Shown here in pieces: positions 43,025 through 52,774 of a stretch of 64,000 nucleotides of DNA. This DNA is from Prolixibacteraceae bacterium. Its GTDB lineage: Bacteria > Bacteroidota > Bacteroidia > Bacteroidales > Prolixibacteraceae. Location of the stretch: NCBI GenBank assembly GCA_003506435.1, contig DOAQ01000013.1, positions 1-64,000 on the forward strand, given 5' to 3'. A program made the position numbers and the translations under genes. The notes under the pieces are model-generated. The model was given only the letters and a program-made list of their open reading frames with translations. It was not told the origin of the DNA and made no database searches. Position 1 is the stretch's first letter, and each line of letters starts with the position of its first letter.

Positions 43025-45340
43025 TTACTTTGGTTCAGGAGCAGGTATTGGCAAATCAATCATTTGCCAGTCATTGGTAATTTTCAGTAGGCAAGAGGGA
43101 ATTTCTTTTTTCCATCCCTGAATGATTCCCTGCCATTCTTTTTTCTCATTTTTCCATATTGCCAGGTCAAGGCGCTCTTTTAATTCAATCTGAAAATTTT
43201 CTGATTGAAATGATTTTAAACCGCCGGCAGCAAGCGCTTCCACTTTCCCGTTTTTATCCAAACGGAAGGCAGCAACTCCCTCTGCATCGAAGGAAATAGG
43301 TACTCCCTGAAAATTTTCTCTAATATGAATTGGGTCGCCGCTAATCCGGTTTGTACCGGCAATGTGAATAACCGATCCGTCAATCAGGTGGCAAATACCA
43401 GTGGTGGGAGGAGATATAAACGGGTGACCAAACTGTTTTTTCGGAGCTTCCGTTGCCGGTGACTGAAGTTCAAATTTCTGTTGTTTCAGAATATTTTTCA
43501 CCGTAGCGAGGAGTTGTTCTTTTCCTTCAGAAACAACTATTTCCGATAAAACACTGTTCCCATCAAAATCTTTCGCCTCAAAATTTTTGGTCCAGTCACC
43601 CATTCGGAATAAGCGGGTTTTTCCTTTTGCTGCCCGGTCGAAAAAAGCAGCTGTGGAAGGTTTTTCAAATTCAGGGTGATATAGAATTACAGCTAAATAT
43701 TTTTGTTGGCCATATCGTATCCATCCTTCTTCGTCCACCTGTAAACTTTTGCTTTCAATCTCGCTGGTCGGTATTAAATCGGTGGGGACTCCTGCCTTCC
43801 AAAGCGCATTTACCAAATCCATTCCCACATCATCGTAAGCAGGACCTGCCCAGTTCATGGTGCAGGCGTGGCCGAAAACAACCGCAACCGGGCAGTCAAG
43901 CGGACTTTTACTAATGAAATTCAGCATCCGGACACGGCTTTCAGCCAAAACAAGTTCGCCGCGCAGAAGTTCCAGTGTTTTGTCAATTCTTTTTCGTTCC
44001 GACGGATAAAGTGGATGGTAGTTTATCCGGCCACCTCCCAGTGCGGCACTCCATACTGCCTTTTCATAATCTGCCCGCTCTGTCGAATAAAACATGTTGT
44101 ACCAGATTGGACTGCCCCACTTTTTTGCCAATGCAGTTCGAACGGCAAAAGGGGTATATTCGTCGGTTTGCGCCCAGTCGCGTTTGGCAGCCCACCAGAA
44201 GAGGCCATTTTTCATTTGCTCACGCAAATCGGGGTAAGGCCACCAGGTTGGATGTGTTGTTACAATCGCATCCGGGCCAAATGTTTCTTTTACGGCATGA
44301 TAATAATCGGATTCAATTTCCGCATTCCGCTGCCACGACATCTCCATGAAATGGTTGATCGCTCTTTGCCGTTCCCGTTCTTTTCCTTTGATGTTGCGGT
44401 GCATTAACAGGCAATCGGAGAGCAAATCGCGACCACCGGTCCTTTCGGAATAGGCCTTCGCCCGGGCTTTCGAATACCAGAACTGGTCTTTTGCCGGGCT
44501 TCCGTCGAAACAGGGAGGAAACCCCCATTCATCTTTAAAAACCCCGACCAGCGGAACATCGGAGTAGCGGCGAATAATTTCGCGCTGAAACGCTATGATG
44601 TGCGGGGCAAAAACATCGGGGGATAAATGGGTAAACGAAACCATCACACAGGCTTTCGTAGTTCCCGGCCCGGCAGGAACCTGAACACGGACAGAATCTT
44701 TGCAGGAATGTACCACAATACAGTTCCGGGTAATGTCTTCCAGAGAATTCGCCTCGATTCCCTCTTTGTCGGCAATGTAGGAATAGACCCTGAGAAGTTT
44801 CCCGTAAAGGGATATGTAAGGCGTTGTGCGTCCTGTATAGTGGTCCGTAAGGGTTTTGCTGAAGATTGTTATTTCTGTATCCGTTTCTTCTGAAATACCT
44901 ATTTCCTTTAGCAACAGCATTTCCTGCAACTCGTTGGGATATTGTGATTCAAAAGCGCGGCGGGCCGTACGAACATCCAAATCGGCAACCAGCGAAATTC
45001 CTTTCTCCGCCGCATATTCAGCCGCCAGTTTCATCTGTTTGTGTACCGCATCGCTCATGATTTCCCTTCCCCAAAGCCGCACACTTGTCGAAATCAGGTT
45101 GAAAGGAGAATGCAGGCTAATGGTGTCAATAAACGATTTGTATCCGTCGGGGAAAAACTCCTCTTCGCTCCAGAACCAGCAAGCCTGTACGGGCAAAATA
45201 TTGTCAGGCAGGCAGGCAGAAAACTTTGCTGCTTTATTTTCAGGCAGGCTTAATGATTTTTTCTGAGCCATACTTACACCAGGAAGCAGAAAAAAGATAA
45301 GAAGGGCATAAACTTTTATTGAATTTTTCATGTCGTTCAT
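43025..45340 (-). CDS. GH42-like (clan GH-A type) barrel enzyme, family unassigned
   Basis: 771 residues with a signal peptide (1-25; a second ATG at codon 4 is also possible). A beta/alpha barrel spans about 60-470: SPFNLISTSVRLWGREI, GISLVADLDVRTARRAFES, GVFKDEWGFPP (267-276, Glu271 as candidate acid/base) and AQTDEYTPF (390-398, Glu394 as candidate nucleophile). A Rossmann-like domain follows (CPVAVVFGHACTMNWAGPAY, about 485 onward) comparable to the trimerisation domain of GH42 beta-galactosidases, then C-terminal beta-domains. The general architecture says retaining exo-glycosidase, but the family and sugar are unknown. Confidence 0.65.
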   Translation of the reverse strand: MNDMKNSIKVYALLIFFLLPGVSMAQKKSLSLPENKAAKFSACLPDNILPVQACWFWSEEEFFPDGYKSFIDTISLHSPFNLISTSVRLWGREIMSDAVHKQMKLAAEYAAEKGISLVADLDVRTARRAFESQYPNELQEMLLLKEIGISEETDTEITIFSKTLTDHYTGRTTPYISLYGKLLRVYSYIADKEGIEANSLEDITRNCIVVHSCKDSVRVQVPAGPGTTKACVMVSFTHLSPDVFAPHIIAFQREIIRRYSDVPLVGVFKDEWGFPPCFDGSPAKDQFWYSKARAKAYSERTGGRDLLSDCLLMHRNIKGKERERQRAINHFMEMSWQRNAEIESDYYHAVKETFGPDAIVTTHPTWWPYPDLREQMKNGLFWWAAKRDWAQTDEYTPFAVRTALAKKWGSPIWYNMFYSTERADYEKAVWSAALGGGRINYHPLYPSERKRIDKTLELLRGELVLAESRVRMLNFISKSPLDCPVAVVFGHACTMNWAGPAYDDVGMDLVNALWKAGVPTDLIPTSEIESKSLQVDEEGWIRYGQQKYLAVILYHPEFEKPSTAAFFDRAAKGKTRLFRMGDWTKNFEAKDFDGNSVLSEIVVSEGKEQLLATVKNILKQQKFELQSPATEAPKKQFGHPFISPPTTGICHLIDGSVIHIAGTNRISGDPIHIRENFQGVPISFDAEGVAAFRLDKNGKVEALAAGGLKSFQSENFQIELKERLDLAIWKNEKKEWQGIIQGWKKEIPSCLLKITNDWQMIDLPIPAPEPK

Positions 45341-45376
45341 TCTTGAATTTTTAATCCAAACAGCCTTGTGCCGAAA

Positions 45377-47332
45377 TCAGTTTTTACCTTGCCTGAAGGG
45401 ATTTGCCGGCAACCCTTCACTATTGTATAGATTCAGGTCATCGGGGTTATTTGCCCAACCGTACCTCACCGAAACAGGCTCAGGTACCTGATCGCAAAAG
45501 ACTTCAACCTGATGACTGGTAACAATGCGAGCCTGCGCCCAATAATATTTCTTATCAGAACCGGCCAGTGCAAATCCCTTTATATAACCGTACCGGTCTT
45601 TTACCACCAACCCGTTACCTGTATCCGAAAAAGAGACCACCGCTTTACCATCCCTGAAATCAATAGCCGAAAACATCGGCCCCTGATGAACCAGATTTTT
45701 TCCGTAAGCGATTTTCAGTGCGTTCAGCGACAGTCGGCAGCTCACTTCCTGTTTATTTCGCGGATGAATATCGTTGGCTTCGCCGATGTCGATAGCAGAG
45801 GCCATGCCGGTATTTGGGAGTTTCAGTGTCATGGTTTGTGCTTCACGCAGTTCGGCCCAACGACTTTCGGACGGTTGTTCATCGGGTTTCATAAAATTGG
45901 CCAGTTGCACCCACAAAAAAGGAAAATCACCCAGTTGCCAGTGGTTGCGCCAGTCAGCAATGAGGCTGGGAAATAACCGCTGATACTGAACAGCACGGTC
46001 GGCATTCGATTCTCCCTGATACCAGATAGCCCCTTTGATTCCATACGGAAGAATTGGGTTGATCATGGCATTGAACAGAAGGCAAGGATATTTATTGGGC
46101 AGGTTGGTTTCCATTACAACAGGTTGTGCAAACCGGAATTTCCATTCGCCCGAGATGTCAATCTTTTCGTTGCCAATCAGTAGAAACTGTTCCTTCGCAT
46201 CGCCCCAGATGCCGCCTTTTCCACCCTTGTCGGTAACCCTCACTGTTAAAATATTTTTTCCGGGTCTCAGACTATTTGCTTCAACCGGATAAATACGGCT
46301 CTGTGAAGATGGCCCGTTGGTTTTGCCAATTTCTACCCCGTTCATCCAGGTAATATCCCGGTCGTCTACTTTACCAAGATGAAGAGTCGCATTGTTTCGG
46401 CTTTGTTCTTCTGAAAGGTTGATTGTACAACGATAATAGGCAATCCCGTCGATATTCTCAAAACCTTGTTCATCCCAAATTTTAGGGACAGTAAGGGAAC
46501 GCCAGTTGCTGTCGTCGAAAGTGGGCATTGCCCAAACGGGTTGCCCGTCAACAATCCCGATATCTTTTTTCGAAATTTCACTACCAAGAAGTTCTTTGAT
46601 CCGTTCCTTATTTTGTTCAGCCTCACGCAAAACATCTTTCGATTTCATCTCTTCCAGTTTTCCAGCAAAATCGGGATCGTTTCGAATGGTTTGCGCACTG
46701 ATCCAGGTTTCGGCCACCGTGCCACCCCAGGCCGACTGGATGATTCCCACGGCAACATCCAGTTTTTGATGAAGTTCGCGGCCAAAAAAGTAACCGACTG
46801 CGGAAAATCCGGGAACAGTTTCAGGGCTACAAATTTTCCATTCACCGCCACTGATATCCTCCAGAGGATGTTGTGAGACGATCATCGGTACCTGAAATAA
46901 TCGGATGCCGGGATAATTCGCCGCCGCAATTTCTTCTTCGGCATTGTTGCTGTTTTTTACGCTCCACTGCATATTTGATTGCCCTGAACAAATCCAGACT
47001 TCACCAATCATAACATTGCCCAGTTCAACCGTATTTTCTCCTTTGATGGTCAAAGTATATGGCCCGCCGTACTCCATGGACGGGAGTTTTGCCGACCATT
47101 TCCCGTTATTCCCGGCCCTGGTTTTAACCGTTTTCCCATTCAGCGAAATGCTGACTGCTTCGTTTTTCGCGGCCCAACCCCAAATGGTGTTTTCAATTCC
47201 TTTCTGAAGTACCATGTTCGACGTAAAAATCTTCGCTGGCCTTACTTCGGCCATTACCCTGCCGGACGATCCCATTGTAAGCAACAGAATGACCAACGGC
47301 ACAATTGTTTTTATCACATATCTTCTTTTCAT
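45377..47332 (-). CDS. Sialate-O-acetylesterase-like SGNH esterase
   Basis: 651 residues with a signal peptide (to about 28). Starts with SNMVLQKG (38-45), then EVWICSGQSNMQW (111-123; Ser119 nucleophile), SAWGGTVAETWIS (block with Gly and Asn/Thr) and, near the C-terminus, DIHPRNKQEVSCRL with the catalytic Asp-His. A beta-sandwich similar to the GH2 sugar-binding domain is inserted in the middle (about 270-400: FDDSNWRSLTVPKIWDEQG; TWMNGVEIGKTNG). Such enzymes remove acetyl groups from sialic acid or plant polysaccharides such as xyloglucan and xylan. In this locus the latter type is more likely. Confidence 0.88.
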   Translation of the reverse strand: MKRRYVIKTIVPLVILLLTMGSSGRVMAEVRPAKIFTSNMVLQKGIENTIWGWAAKNEAVSISLNGKTVKTRAGNNGKWSAKLPSMEYGGPYTLTIKGENTVELGNVMIGEVWICSGQSNMQWSVKNSNNAEEEIAAANYPGIRLFQVPMIVSQHPLEDISGGEWKICSPETVPGFSAVGYFFGRELHQKLDVAVGIIQSAWGGTVAETWISAQTIRNDPDFAGKLEEMKSKDVLREAEQNKERIKELLGSEISKKDIGIVDGQPVWAMPTFDDSNWRSLTVPKIWDEQGFENIDGIAYYRCTINLSEEQSRNNATLHLGKVDDRDITWMNGVEIGKTNGPSSQSRIYPVEANSLRPGKNILTVRVTDKGGKGGIWGDAKEQFLLIGNEKIDISGEWKFRFAQPVVMETNLPNKYPCLLFNAMINPILPYGIKGAIWYQGESNADRAVQYQRLFPSLIADWRNHWQLGDFPFLWVQLANFMKPDEQPSESRWAELREAQTMTLKLPNTGMASAIDIGEANDIHPRNKQEVSCRLSLNALKIAYGKNLVHQGPMFSAIDFRDGKAVVSFSDTGNGLVVKDRYGYIKGFALAGSDKKYYWAQARIVTSHQVEVFCDQVPEPVSVRYGWANNPDDLNLYNSEGLPANPFRQGKN

Positions 47333-47355
47333 TTTTTTTCACGTTTATATATTGA

Positions 47356-49638
47356 CTATGGTCTCGTTTTAAACTGCTCAATCAAGTTGCCAATTTGCTG
47401 CCGGTAGTTCATGATTACTTCGGGATTTTTCGTGTATTCCTGCTCATTGACAAAAACTTCGTTCCCGAAATTCAATACTTGTTTAGCCTTTTTAACCAGA
47501 CCTTGCTGATCGGGACGTGCATTTTTAATACAATTTTCCAGCAACATCATGTAGTCGTAATCATCAATCCCGTCACGCATAATTTCCAATCGTAGTGAAG
47601 GGACAGGGCCAGTCATGTATTTTGTTTTATCATTGTTCGGGTCGCGATTGGGTGGATAAAAAAACATACCATCACCATTTCCATATTCAGCAGCCGCCCC
47701 CACCGGAGTCCCATTTCCGTCCATGTAAGTCATCGGGTCGTCCCAAATATTCTGCAACACACCACGGGGAGAACAACCTTCCGTATTCCACATATTTGAA
47801 TTCCAAACCAGAATGCCAGTCAGGTGGTAGCGGTACGACATCCACAACCACATCCGCATGTTGATTGCATCCGAATCAATAAACAGGTTGACATGCGGTT
47901 CTTTTGGCCAGGTCATCAGGTACGACCACATTTGCCGCCCTTGTGCAATCCATTCTTTCGATTTCACGGGATCGAATTTTGCCAGTACCGGGCAACCAAT
48001 TTCAGTCACGTCCATAATTTCGGGACCGGGATTATTTTCCGTGATAAAACGGGTTAGTTTCGGAGCTACCTCGTGAATCGTTTTCATTCCTTCGCGGACA
48101 AAATCATAATCGCCATGCTTGGGTTCGTCCACCCAATACATGTACTCTTTCCCCAGCCAGCCGTTGACTTCCAGATGATCCTGAAAACCTTTTAGATATA
48201 GCCCGATCAATTTTTTATATTCTTCTGTCCCTTTGATAAACCCGTTGAACCAGCCTGTCTTTTTCCCAAAATAAGGTCCCGGCCTTAATTCCGAAACTTT
48301 AACACGGAACCCGGTAAATCCAAATTCATCCAAATATTTGCGGGCAGCCTTATCAAATTCGGTATAATCAACTTCTAACGACAAATCATTGATGTCCTGC
48401 TCGAAATTACCATGAGGCAACAGATTTTCTCTCGCTTTTATATCAACAAATTGAAAATCATCAAACCACGCGGTCCCTTTTTCACTGCCCCTTTCATCAG
48501 GAAAAACCGCATACAACTGGACACTGACATATTCGGCTTCTCGTGGTAAAGGCCGCGAAAGCACCAAATCTTCATAAACTACCGGATTGACAGGATCAAG
48601 GTACAAACTATCTTTTCGCCAATGGGTACTTCCGCTGTAAAACATTCCCTGAAGGTGCCACGGAATAGGTCTCTTATCAGCCGTATAACTTTTAACCGTG
48701 ACATAATACTGCTGTTTTTCTTTTAAGGTCTTAGCCTGCCATTTCAGCAGGTATGGTTTTTTAGGGTTTATCTTGACCAAATCGGCACAGGCTCCTGCAA
48801 CTTTCCCATCATTCACCTGAAATGAATACTTCCCAGCAAAAACTGTATCGGGATCGAATGTCCCGCCGTTCCACCAGACACCTTTAACGGTTTTCTGAAT
48901 TGGATACATATCGAAAAACTGTTGCGGTGAAATACGGTATTCCCGAAAGCTTTGAAAATACAAGTCAAGAACCTGCTTCAACTCTTCGTCTGTTTTCAGG
49001 TTGTGGTATTGTTTAATCATTCCTGAATACAAACCAAACGCAGAACGCATAGTGGGCACATCAGGTAAAACAAAATCCCAGACGGTCAATTCGACGGGAA
49101 CCGAAGTTTCCCAGGATGATGATTTCAGGTTGATTTTTGCGGAATAAGTTCCCGGAGCTGCATTTTTTGGAACTTTCACAGTAATCAAAACCGGCGAATT
49201 TTCTCCTGCTTTAATACTGAAAGGCTTTTCGTACAAAGGCAACGGATCGGGATACCATCCTTCCTTATTCAGTTTCCCGGAAGGTTTGGTCACATGGACA
49301 TATTCAACCTTGCGGATCGTCACATTTTCGGATGATATCGAAGCCAAACCTTTTTTACTGAAATCCGAAATACTGATGGAAATATCTTTAAGTTCTGCTT
49401 GCGGAGACAAAACAAGCTGAAAACCTTCGTGCTCATTTTTTGCTGCCCGAAGAGCAATCTTCCCGCTTTTCGATGGGGCAGCTTCCTCTTTCATGACTTT
49501 GCAGGTAGTTCCGGTCCCCCAGAGCTTGCATGTATTGTCTGATTTCAGTAAAAAACCTGTTTCGTTTTTTTCAGTAGCCAATCCCACCAAAACTAAAAAC
49601 AGACACAATAAACTTAAAATATTCCGATGATAATTCAT
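47356..49638 (-). CDS. DUF4091 / GH123-like glycoside hydrolase
   Basis: 760 residues from the ATG at 49636-49638, giving a signal peptide. A beta-sandwich domain (about 35-190) with KNEHEGFQLVLSP (68-80) and PGTYSAKINLKSS (162-174) is typical of DUF4091/GH123 proteins. A second beta-sandwich of CBM4/22-like type is inserted at about 255-400 (ending AWFDDFQFVDI). The TIM barrel has YWVDEPKHGDYDF (501-513); Asp504-Glu505 matches the Asp-Glu pair used for substrate-assisted catalysis in GH123 N-acetylgalactosaminidases. Likely sugar: an N-acetylhexosamine, but other DUF4091 proteins are untested. Confidence 0.78.
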   Translation of the reverse strand: MNYHRNILSLLCLFLVLVGLATEKNETGFLLKSDNTCKLWGTGTTCKVMKEEAAPSKSGKIALRAAKNEHEGFQLVLSPQAELKDISISISDFSKKGLASISSENVTIRKVEYVHVTKPSGKLNKEGWYPDPLPLYEKPFSIKAGENSPVLITVKVPKNAAPGTYSAKINLKSSSWETSVPVELTVWDFVLPDVPTMRSAFGLYSGMIKQYHNLKTDEELKQVLDLYFQSFREYRISPQQFFDMYPIQKTVKGVWWNGGTFDPDTVFAGKYSFQVNDGKVAGACADLVKINPKKPYLLKWQAKTLKEKQQYYVTVKSYTADKRPIPWHLQGMFYSGSTHWRKDSLYLDPVNPVVYEDLVLSRPLPREAEYVSVQLYAVFPDERGSEKGTAWFDDFQFVDIKARENLLPHGNFEQDINDLSLEVDYTEFDKAARKYLDEFGFTGFRVKVSELRPGPYFGKKTGWFNGFIKGTEEYKKLIGLYLKGFQDHLEVNGWLGKEYMYWVDEPKHGDYDFVREGMKTIHEVAPKLTRFITENNPGPEIMDVTEIGCPVLAKFDPVKSKEWIAQGRQMWSYLMTWPKEPHVNLFIDSDAINMRMWLWMSYRYHLTGILVWNSNMWNTEGCSPRGVLQNIWDDPMTYMDGNGTPVGAAAEYGNGDGMFFYPPNRDPNNDKTKYMTGPVPSLRLEIMRDGIDDYDYMMLLENCIKNARPDQQGLVKKAKQVLNFGNEVFVNEQEYTKNPEVIMNYRQQIGNLIEQFKTRP

Positions 49639-49685
49639 ACCCGTTTTTTTATAATATCTAAATAACCACAATAAACTTACAATAA

Positions 49686-51758
49686 CTATTTCGTCGTTTT
49701 CTTATAACTGATCAGTAACGAACCCGGTTTTCCAGATAAAGTCAGGTTAAAACCTTGCATGAGTTCATACCCGGTTTTTATCGTTTTTTTACCGGCATCT
49801 TCGTCAACCAATTCGTAATTTACGGAAGGTTCCAAGCCCTTGAGCTTTACATTTTGAAACTCATTAGGGCAATTTTTTCTCCGGAAAGCCATGATAATCC
49901 CATCACCCACCTCCGGACGATTCAACTGGTATGCAAGCCATCCTTTGTTATGCAATAGAAATTCTGTCCCTGTTAAAGGATAATAATCACCATAATAATA
50001 GGGGCGTAAACGTTTAAAATCGTTCATGCACTTTTGCATTTCGGAGATTGAACTACCGGAACTGTGAATATCCCATAACAAAACCATCGAACTGCTCATA
50101 CTCGACCTAAAGTCGTATTTTGTACTATTGAACAGACCTGTACCATGTAAAGGCAAATAGAAATTCAAACCATACGTGTGGTTTTGGTACCCATCGGGTT
50201 CGCCATACCCATAGTCACTTCGCCATAAAGGTGAACTTCGCGATACTGTTTCCAAATCAATGCGTCGTCCACCGCTGGCACAATTGTCAATAATCAGATT
50301 TGGAAATCTTACCAGAAGGCTGTCCCAGAATGCGTATAAACCTTCAATATACCTGATTTCAGAAATGCCCTCACGTCCGGGTTTGTCCTTCATTTTCCAG
50401 CTTCCTTCCCCGTCAACCCAATTGAAATCTTGCCGGTAATAATCAACACCTTCCTTTTTCAGAAAATCTGAAACAAAATCGGTTAGCCATAAACGGGCAT
50501 CCGGGTTACCCAGGTCGAAAAGATAAGTGTCGTGATTATAAATATCCTCCTTGTTTTTCGTAGCGGGGTATTCAATCATCCATTCGGGGTGTTCTTTCCA
50601 AAACCGGGTATTTTTCCGTACACGTTCGAGTTCAAACCATAAAAGGAATTTAGTTCCGGCAGCATGGGCTGCATCCGTAACAGGTTTTAATCCGTTAGGA
50701 AACCTCTTCCGGTCAACTACCCAGTTGCCAACTCCTTCCCACCAACCGGCTTCTCCTTCGTACCAACCGGCATCTACCCAGCACACTTCAGGAAGCAGAT
50801 TAAATTGTTTGAACCGTTCAATTGTGGCAATGGCATACGATTCAGTAAGACAGGTAAACTCATTACATGGTGTGGGGCCACCTCTGCTAAGGCCCGCTGA
50901 AAGTGGCAAATCAACAAAACGCCCATTAATTTTTCGGGTATGGTGAGCCAAAATAAATTGACGAAACTGATTGTGCCCCACCATACGGTCTTCCCCTTTC
51001 CAGAACAAAAGGCAGATTTTTGGTGTACGGATTTCTTCACCTGGATACAGTACCAACTTCATTCGTTCCATACCAGCCTTAAGGACTACCGATTTCTCAC
51101 TGTTTTGCTCTATTTCAGCAGACCATTTACCGGTCCAACCCACAGCAACCATGATCCCCTCATTTGCGGGACTTTCGATATTAAAAAACGGAAAAGCTGT
51201 ATGATCCGAGGAACCCCTGCCTCCCTGCGGCATCAGCTTTATTTTATTTCCTATGAGCAGGGTGTCATCAAGCGGCATAAAATCGCTTTGTTGCGCGTTG
51301 CTTCCGTTGGCGTGATGAAGAATATATTCTCCTTGCTGGTTATTAACAAATAATTGGTTGATTACTTTGGCGCTTTCTATTAATGGCGTAACAGATTGAG
51401 AAGCATTTGAGAATTTCAGCACCCATTCAACCGCCGGAAAATCGTTAAAACAAGTAACGAAACATTTGACAACCAGACCGCTTTTTTTATCGGAGTAAGT
51501 GAAAACAGTTTCTTCAGCATTTGTCTCCTTTGAGTTCAGTTTTTCAGCATTGAATTGCCAGCTTCGGATAAAATCGTCAGACTTTTGCCCGTTGAGCACA
51601 AAAGAAAACGGGGGAACTTTCCCTTTGGCAAAATGCTGTTTAACCCATTGATGATGATCACCACTGTTCGATGGAATTCCGGATATCGGATTCCCGTTTA
51701 ACACCCCAAGACATGTGAAAATGGAGCAAAAGAGAAGGATCGGGATTTTTAATTTCAT
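49686..51758 (-). CDS. Alpha-galactosidase (GH36)
   Basis: 690 residues from the ATG at 51756-51758, which opens directly into a signal peptide (1-22); the frame is open 45 codons further upstream but without any export signal. The N-terminal beta-supersandwich (about 40-285) is followed by a TIM barrel with CWVDAGWYEG (326-335), KFLLWFELERV (370-380), YYRQDFNWVDG (440-450; Asp444 nucleophile), DNCASGGRRID (491-501) and PLWRSDYGYG (510-519; Asp515 acid/base). All canonical GH36 motifs are present, so hydrolysis of terminal alpha-galactosides is a firm prediction. It is the first gene after the 262-base structured spacer. Confidence 0.93.
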   Translation of the reverse strand: MKLKIPILLFCSIFTCLGVLNGNPISGIPSNSGDHHQWVKQHFAKGKVPPFSFVLNGQKSDDFIRSWQFNAEKLNSKETNAEETVFTYSDKKSGLVVKCFVTCFNDFPAVEWVLKFSNASQSVTPLIESAKVINQLFVNNQQGEYILHHANGSNAQQSDFMPLDDTLLIGNKIKLMPQGGRGSSDHTAFPFFNIESPANEGIMVAVGWTGKWSAEIEQNSEKSVVLKAGMERMKLVLYPGEEIRTPKICLLFWKGEDRMVGHNQFRQFILAHHTRKINGRFVDLPLSAGLSRGGPTPCNEFTCLTESYAIATIERFKQFNLLPEVCWVDAGWYEGEAGWWEGVGNWVVDRKRFPNGLKPVTDAAHAAGTKFLLWFELERVRKNTRFWKEHPEWMIEYPATKNKEDIYNHDTYLFDLGNPDARLWLTDFVSDFLKKEGVDYYRQDFNWVDGEGSWKMKDKPGREGISEIRYIEGLYAFWDSLLVRFPNLIIDNCASGGRRIDLETVSRSSPLWRSDYGYGEPDGYQNHTYGLNFYLPLHGTGLFNSTKYDFRSSMSSSMVLLWDIHSSGSSISEMQKCMNDFKRLRPYYYGDYYPLTGTEFLLHNKGWLAYQLNRPEVGDGIIMAFRRKNCPNEFQNVKLKGLEPSVNYELVDEDAGKKTIKTGYELMQGFNLTLSGKPGSLLISYKKTTK

Positions 51759-52020
51759 CCGAACAAAATTCTTAAAATGCTGAGTATATTTTGGATCGAA
51801 ATGTTGTTCTTTGAACAAAATTTCGACCGGATGGAACTCACATGAGTTTTGTTCATCCGTGTTTGTGTTTTTCTGCAAACATGTTCGTTTCATAAGGTTA
51901 CAAGTTTTGCTGTTTGTTTCGTTCGAACATTAAATATTTAATTATCAACTTTATTTATGAACAAAAAGGTTTTCCAGACAGACCATTATCCATTCTGCTT
52001 ATTTGATATTTCTATTCTAA
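51759..52020 (-). promoter_or_regulatory. 262-bp structured spacer before the GH36 gene
   Basis: The largest gap in the enzyme run. TCGAAATGTTGTTC (51796-51809) and GAACAAAATTTCGA (51813-51826) form a 14-base inverted repeat with one mismatch and a three-base loop. Next to it, about 51827-51860, a weaker nested repeat pairs GGATG with CATCC around ACTCA/TGAGT. Further upstream are the perfect palindromes GTTCGAAC (51921-51928) and TAAATATTTA (51931-51940). I found no -7 consensus by eye. The layout suits an internal promoter with regulator sites, or a terminator/attenuator between two transcripts. Confidence 0.45.
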
Positions 52021-52770
52021 TCATACTATTCGCAGAGAGGATTGATCGTGTTTTACAAATGCTTCGGCGTATTTACAGTTGGCCTGCATCCCGCGGAATA
52101 TTTCCATGTGTTCGTGGAACTCCCTGTAAACTCTTTCCATATTCTGGCTGACATGGCAATAACAGGCAGCATGTTTTTTTTCGATTACCGAAGTGATGTC
52201 TACAAAGTTTGTTGGAGGGAAGTTTTGTGTTTGCCCGCCCGACTCCACTTCAAAATAATAAAGCCCAAAACTTTTTTTCAGATCCAGCCAGGCATCATAA
52301 ACCAATATCGAACAGATTCGGTGGTCACGATGTTGGTCAATGGGCCAATGTGTAAAAACGAAATCCGGTTGTTCAGCTTTCAAAAAGTTATACATCTCAG
52401 TATACCTTGATGCAGTAATTTCACAGTTGCCGTCAATTTGGCCAATAAACTTTGCCGTTGCATTTAATATTTTACAGGCTCCCAACGCTTCATTGGTCCG
52501 AATTTGAGCTGCTTCGTCATACGTTTTTCCATTTATACCAGCTTCACCGCGGGTAAGATAAGCTGCTACCACCTCGTGCCCTTCAGATGCGAGTAACGAC
52601 ATGGTCCCACCGCAAGCTGTTTCCGGATCATCGGGATGTGCACCAACAACAACAATTTTTAATTTTTTAGCAGGAATCTGGCTTTCTTTTGCCGCTAACG
52701 AAAATGCGGTCAATCCCAATGCAGCGGTACCTGACAGTTTGATCAAATTTCGCCTTGAAATGTTTTCCAT
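52021..52770 (-). CDS. PIG-L family deacetylase with Tat-type signal
   Basis: 249 residues. ENISRRNLIKLSGTAALGLT is a clear Tat signal. The zinc-binding motif AHPDDPE (44-50; His45, Asp47, Asp48) and HWPIDQHRDHR (141-151; His147, His150) are complete. PIG-L/LmbE enzymes remove N-acetyl groups from N-acetylglucosamine-containing compounds or sugars. It lies 4 bases from the upstream deacetylase-like barrel gene. With the HGSNAT-like acetyltransferase in the same locus it raises the idea of amino-sugar handling, but O-deacetylation cannot be excluded. Confidence 0.88.
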   Translation of the reverse strand: MENISRRNLIKLSGTAALGLTAFSLAAKESQIPAKKLKIVVVGAHPDDPETACGGTMSLLASEGHEVVAAYLTRGEAGINGKTYDEAAQIRTNEALGACKILNATAKFIGQIDGNCEITASRYTEMYNFLKAEQPDFVFTHWPIDQHRDHRICSILVYDAWLDLKKSFGLYYFEVESGGQTQNFPPTNFVDITSVIEKKHAACYCHVSQNMERVYREFHEHMEIFRGMQANCKYAEAFVKHDQSSLRIV

Positions 52771-52774
52771 GTGT

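Noticed and set aside
51759..51893. N-terminal extension of the GH36 gene
   Set aside because: The extra 45 residues are polar and would bury the signal peptide; the region has inverted repeats typical of a leader.
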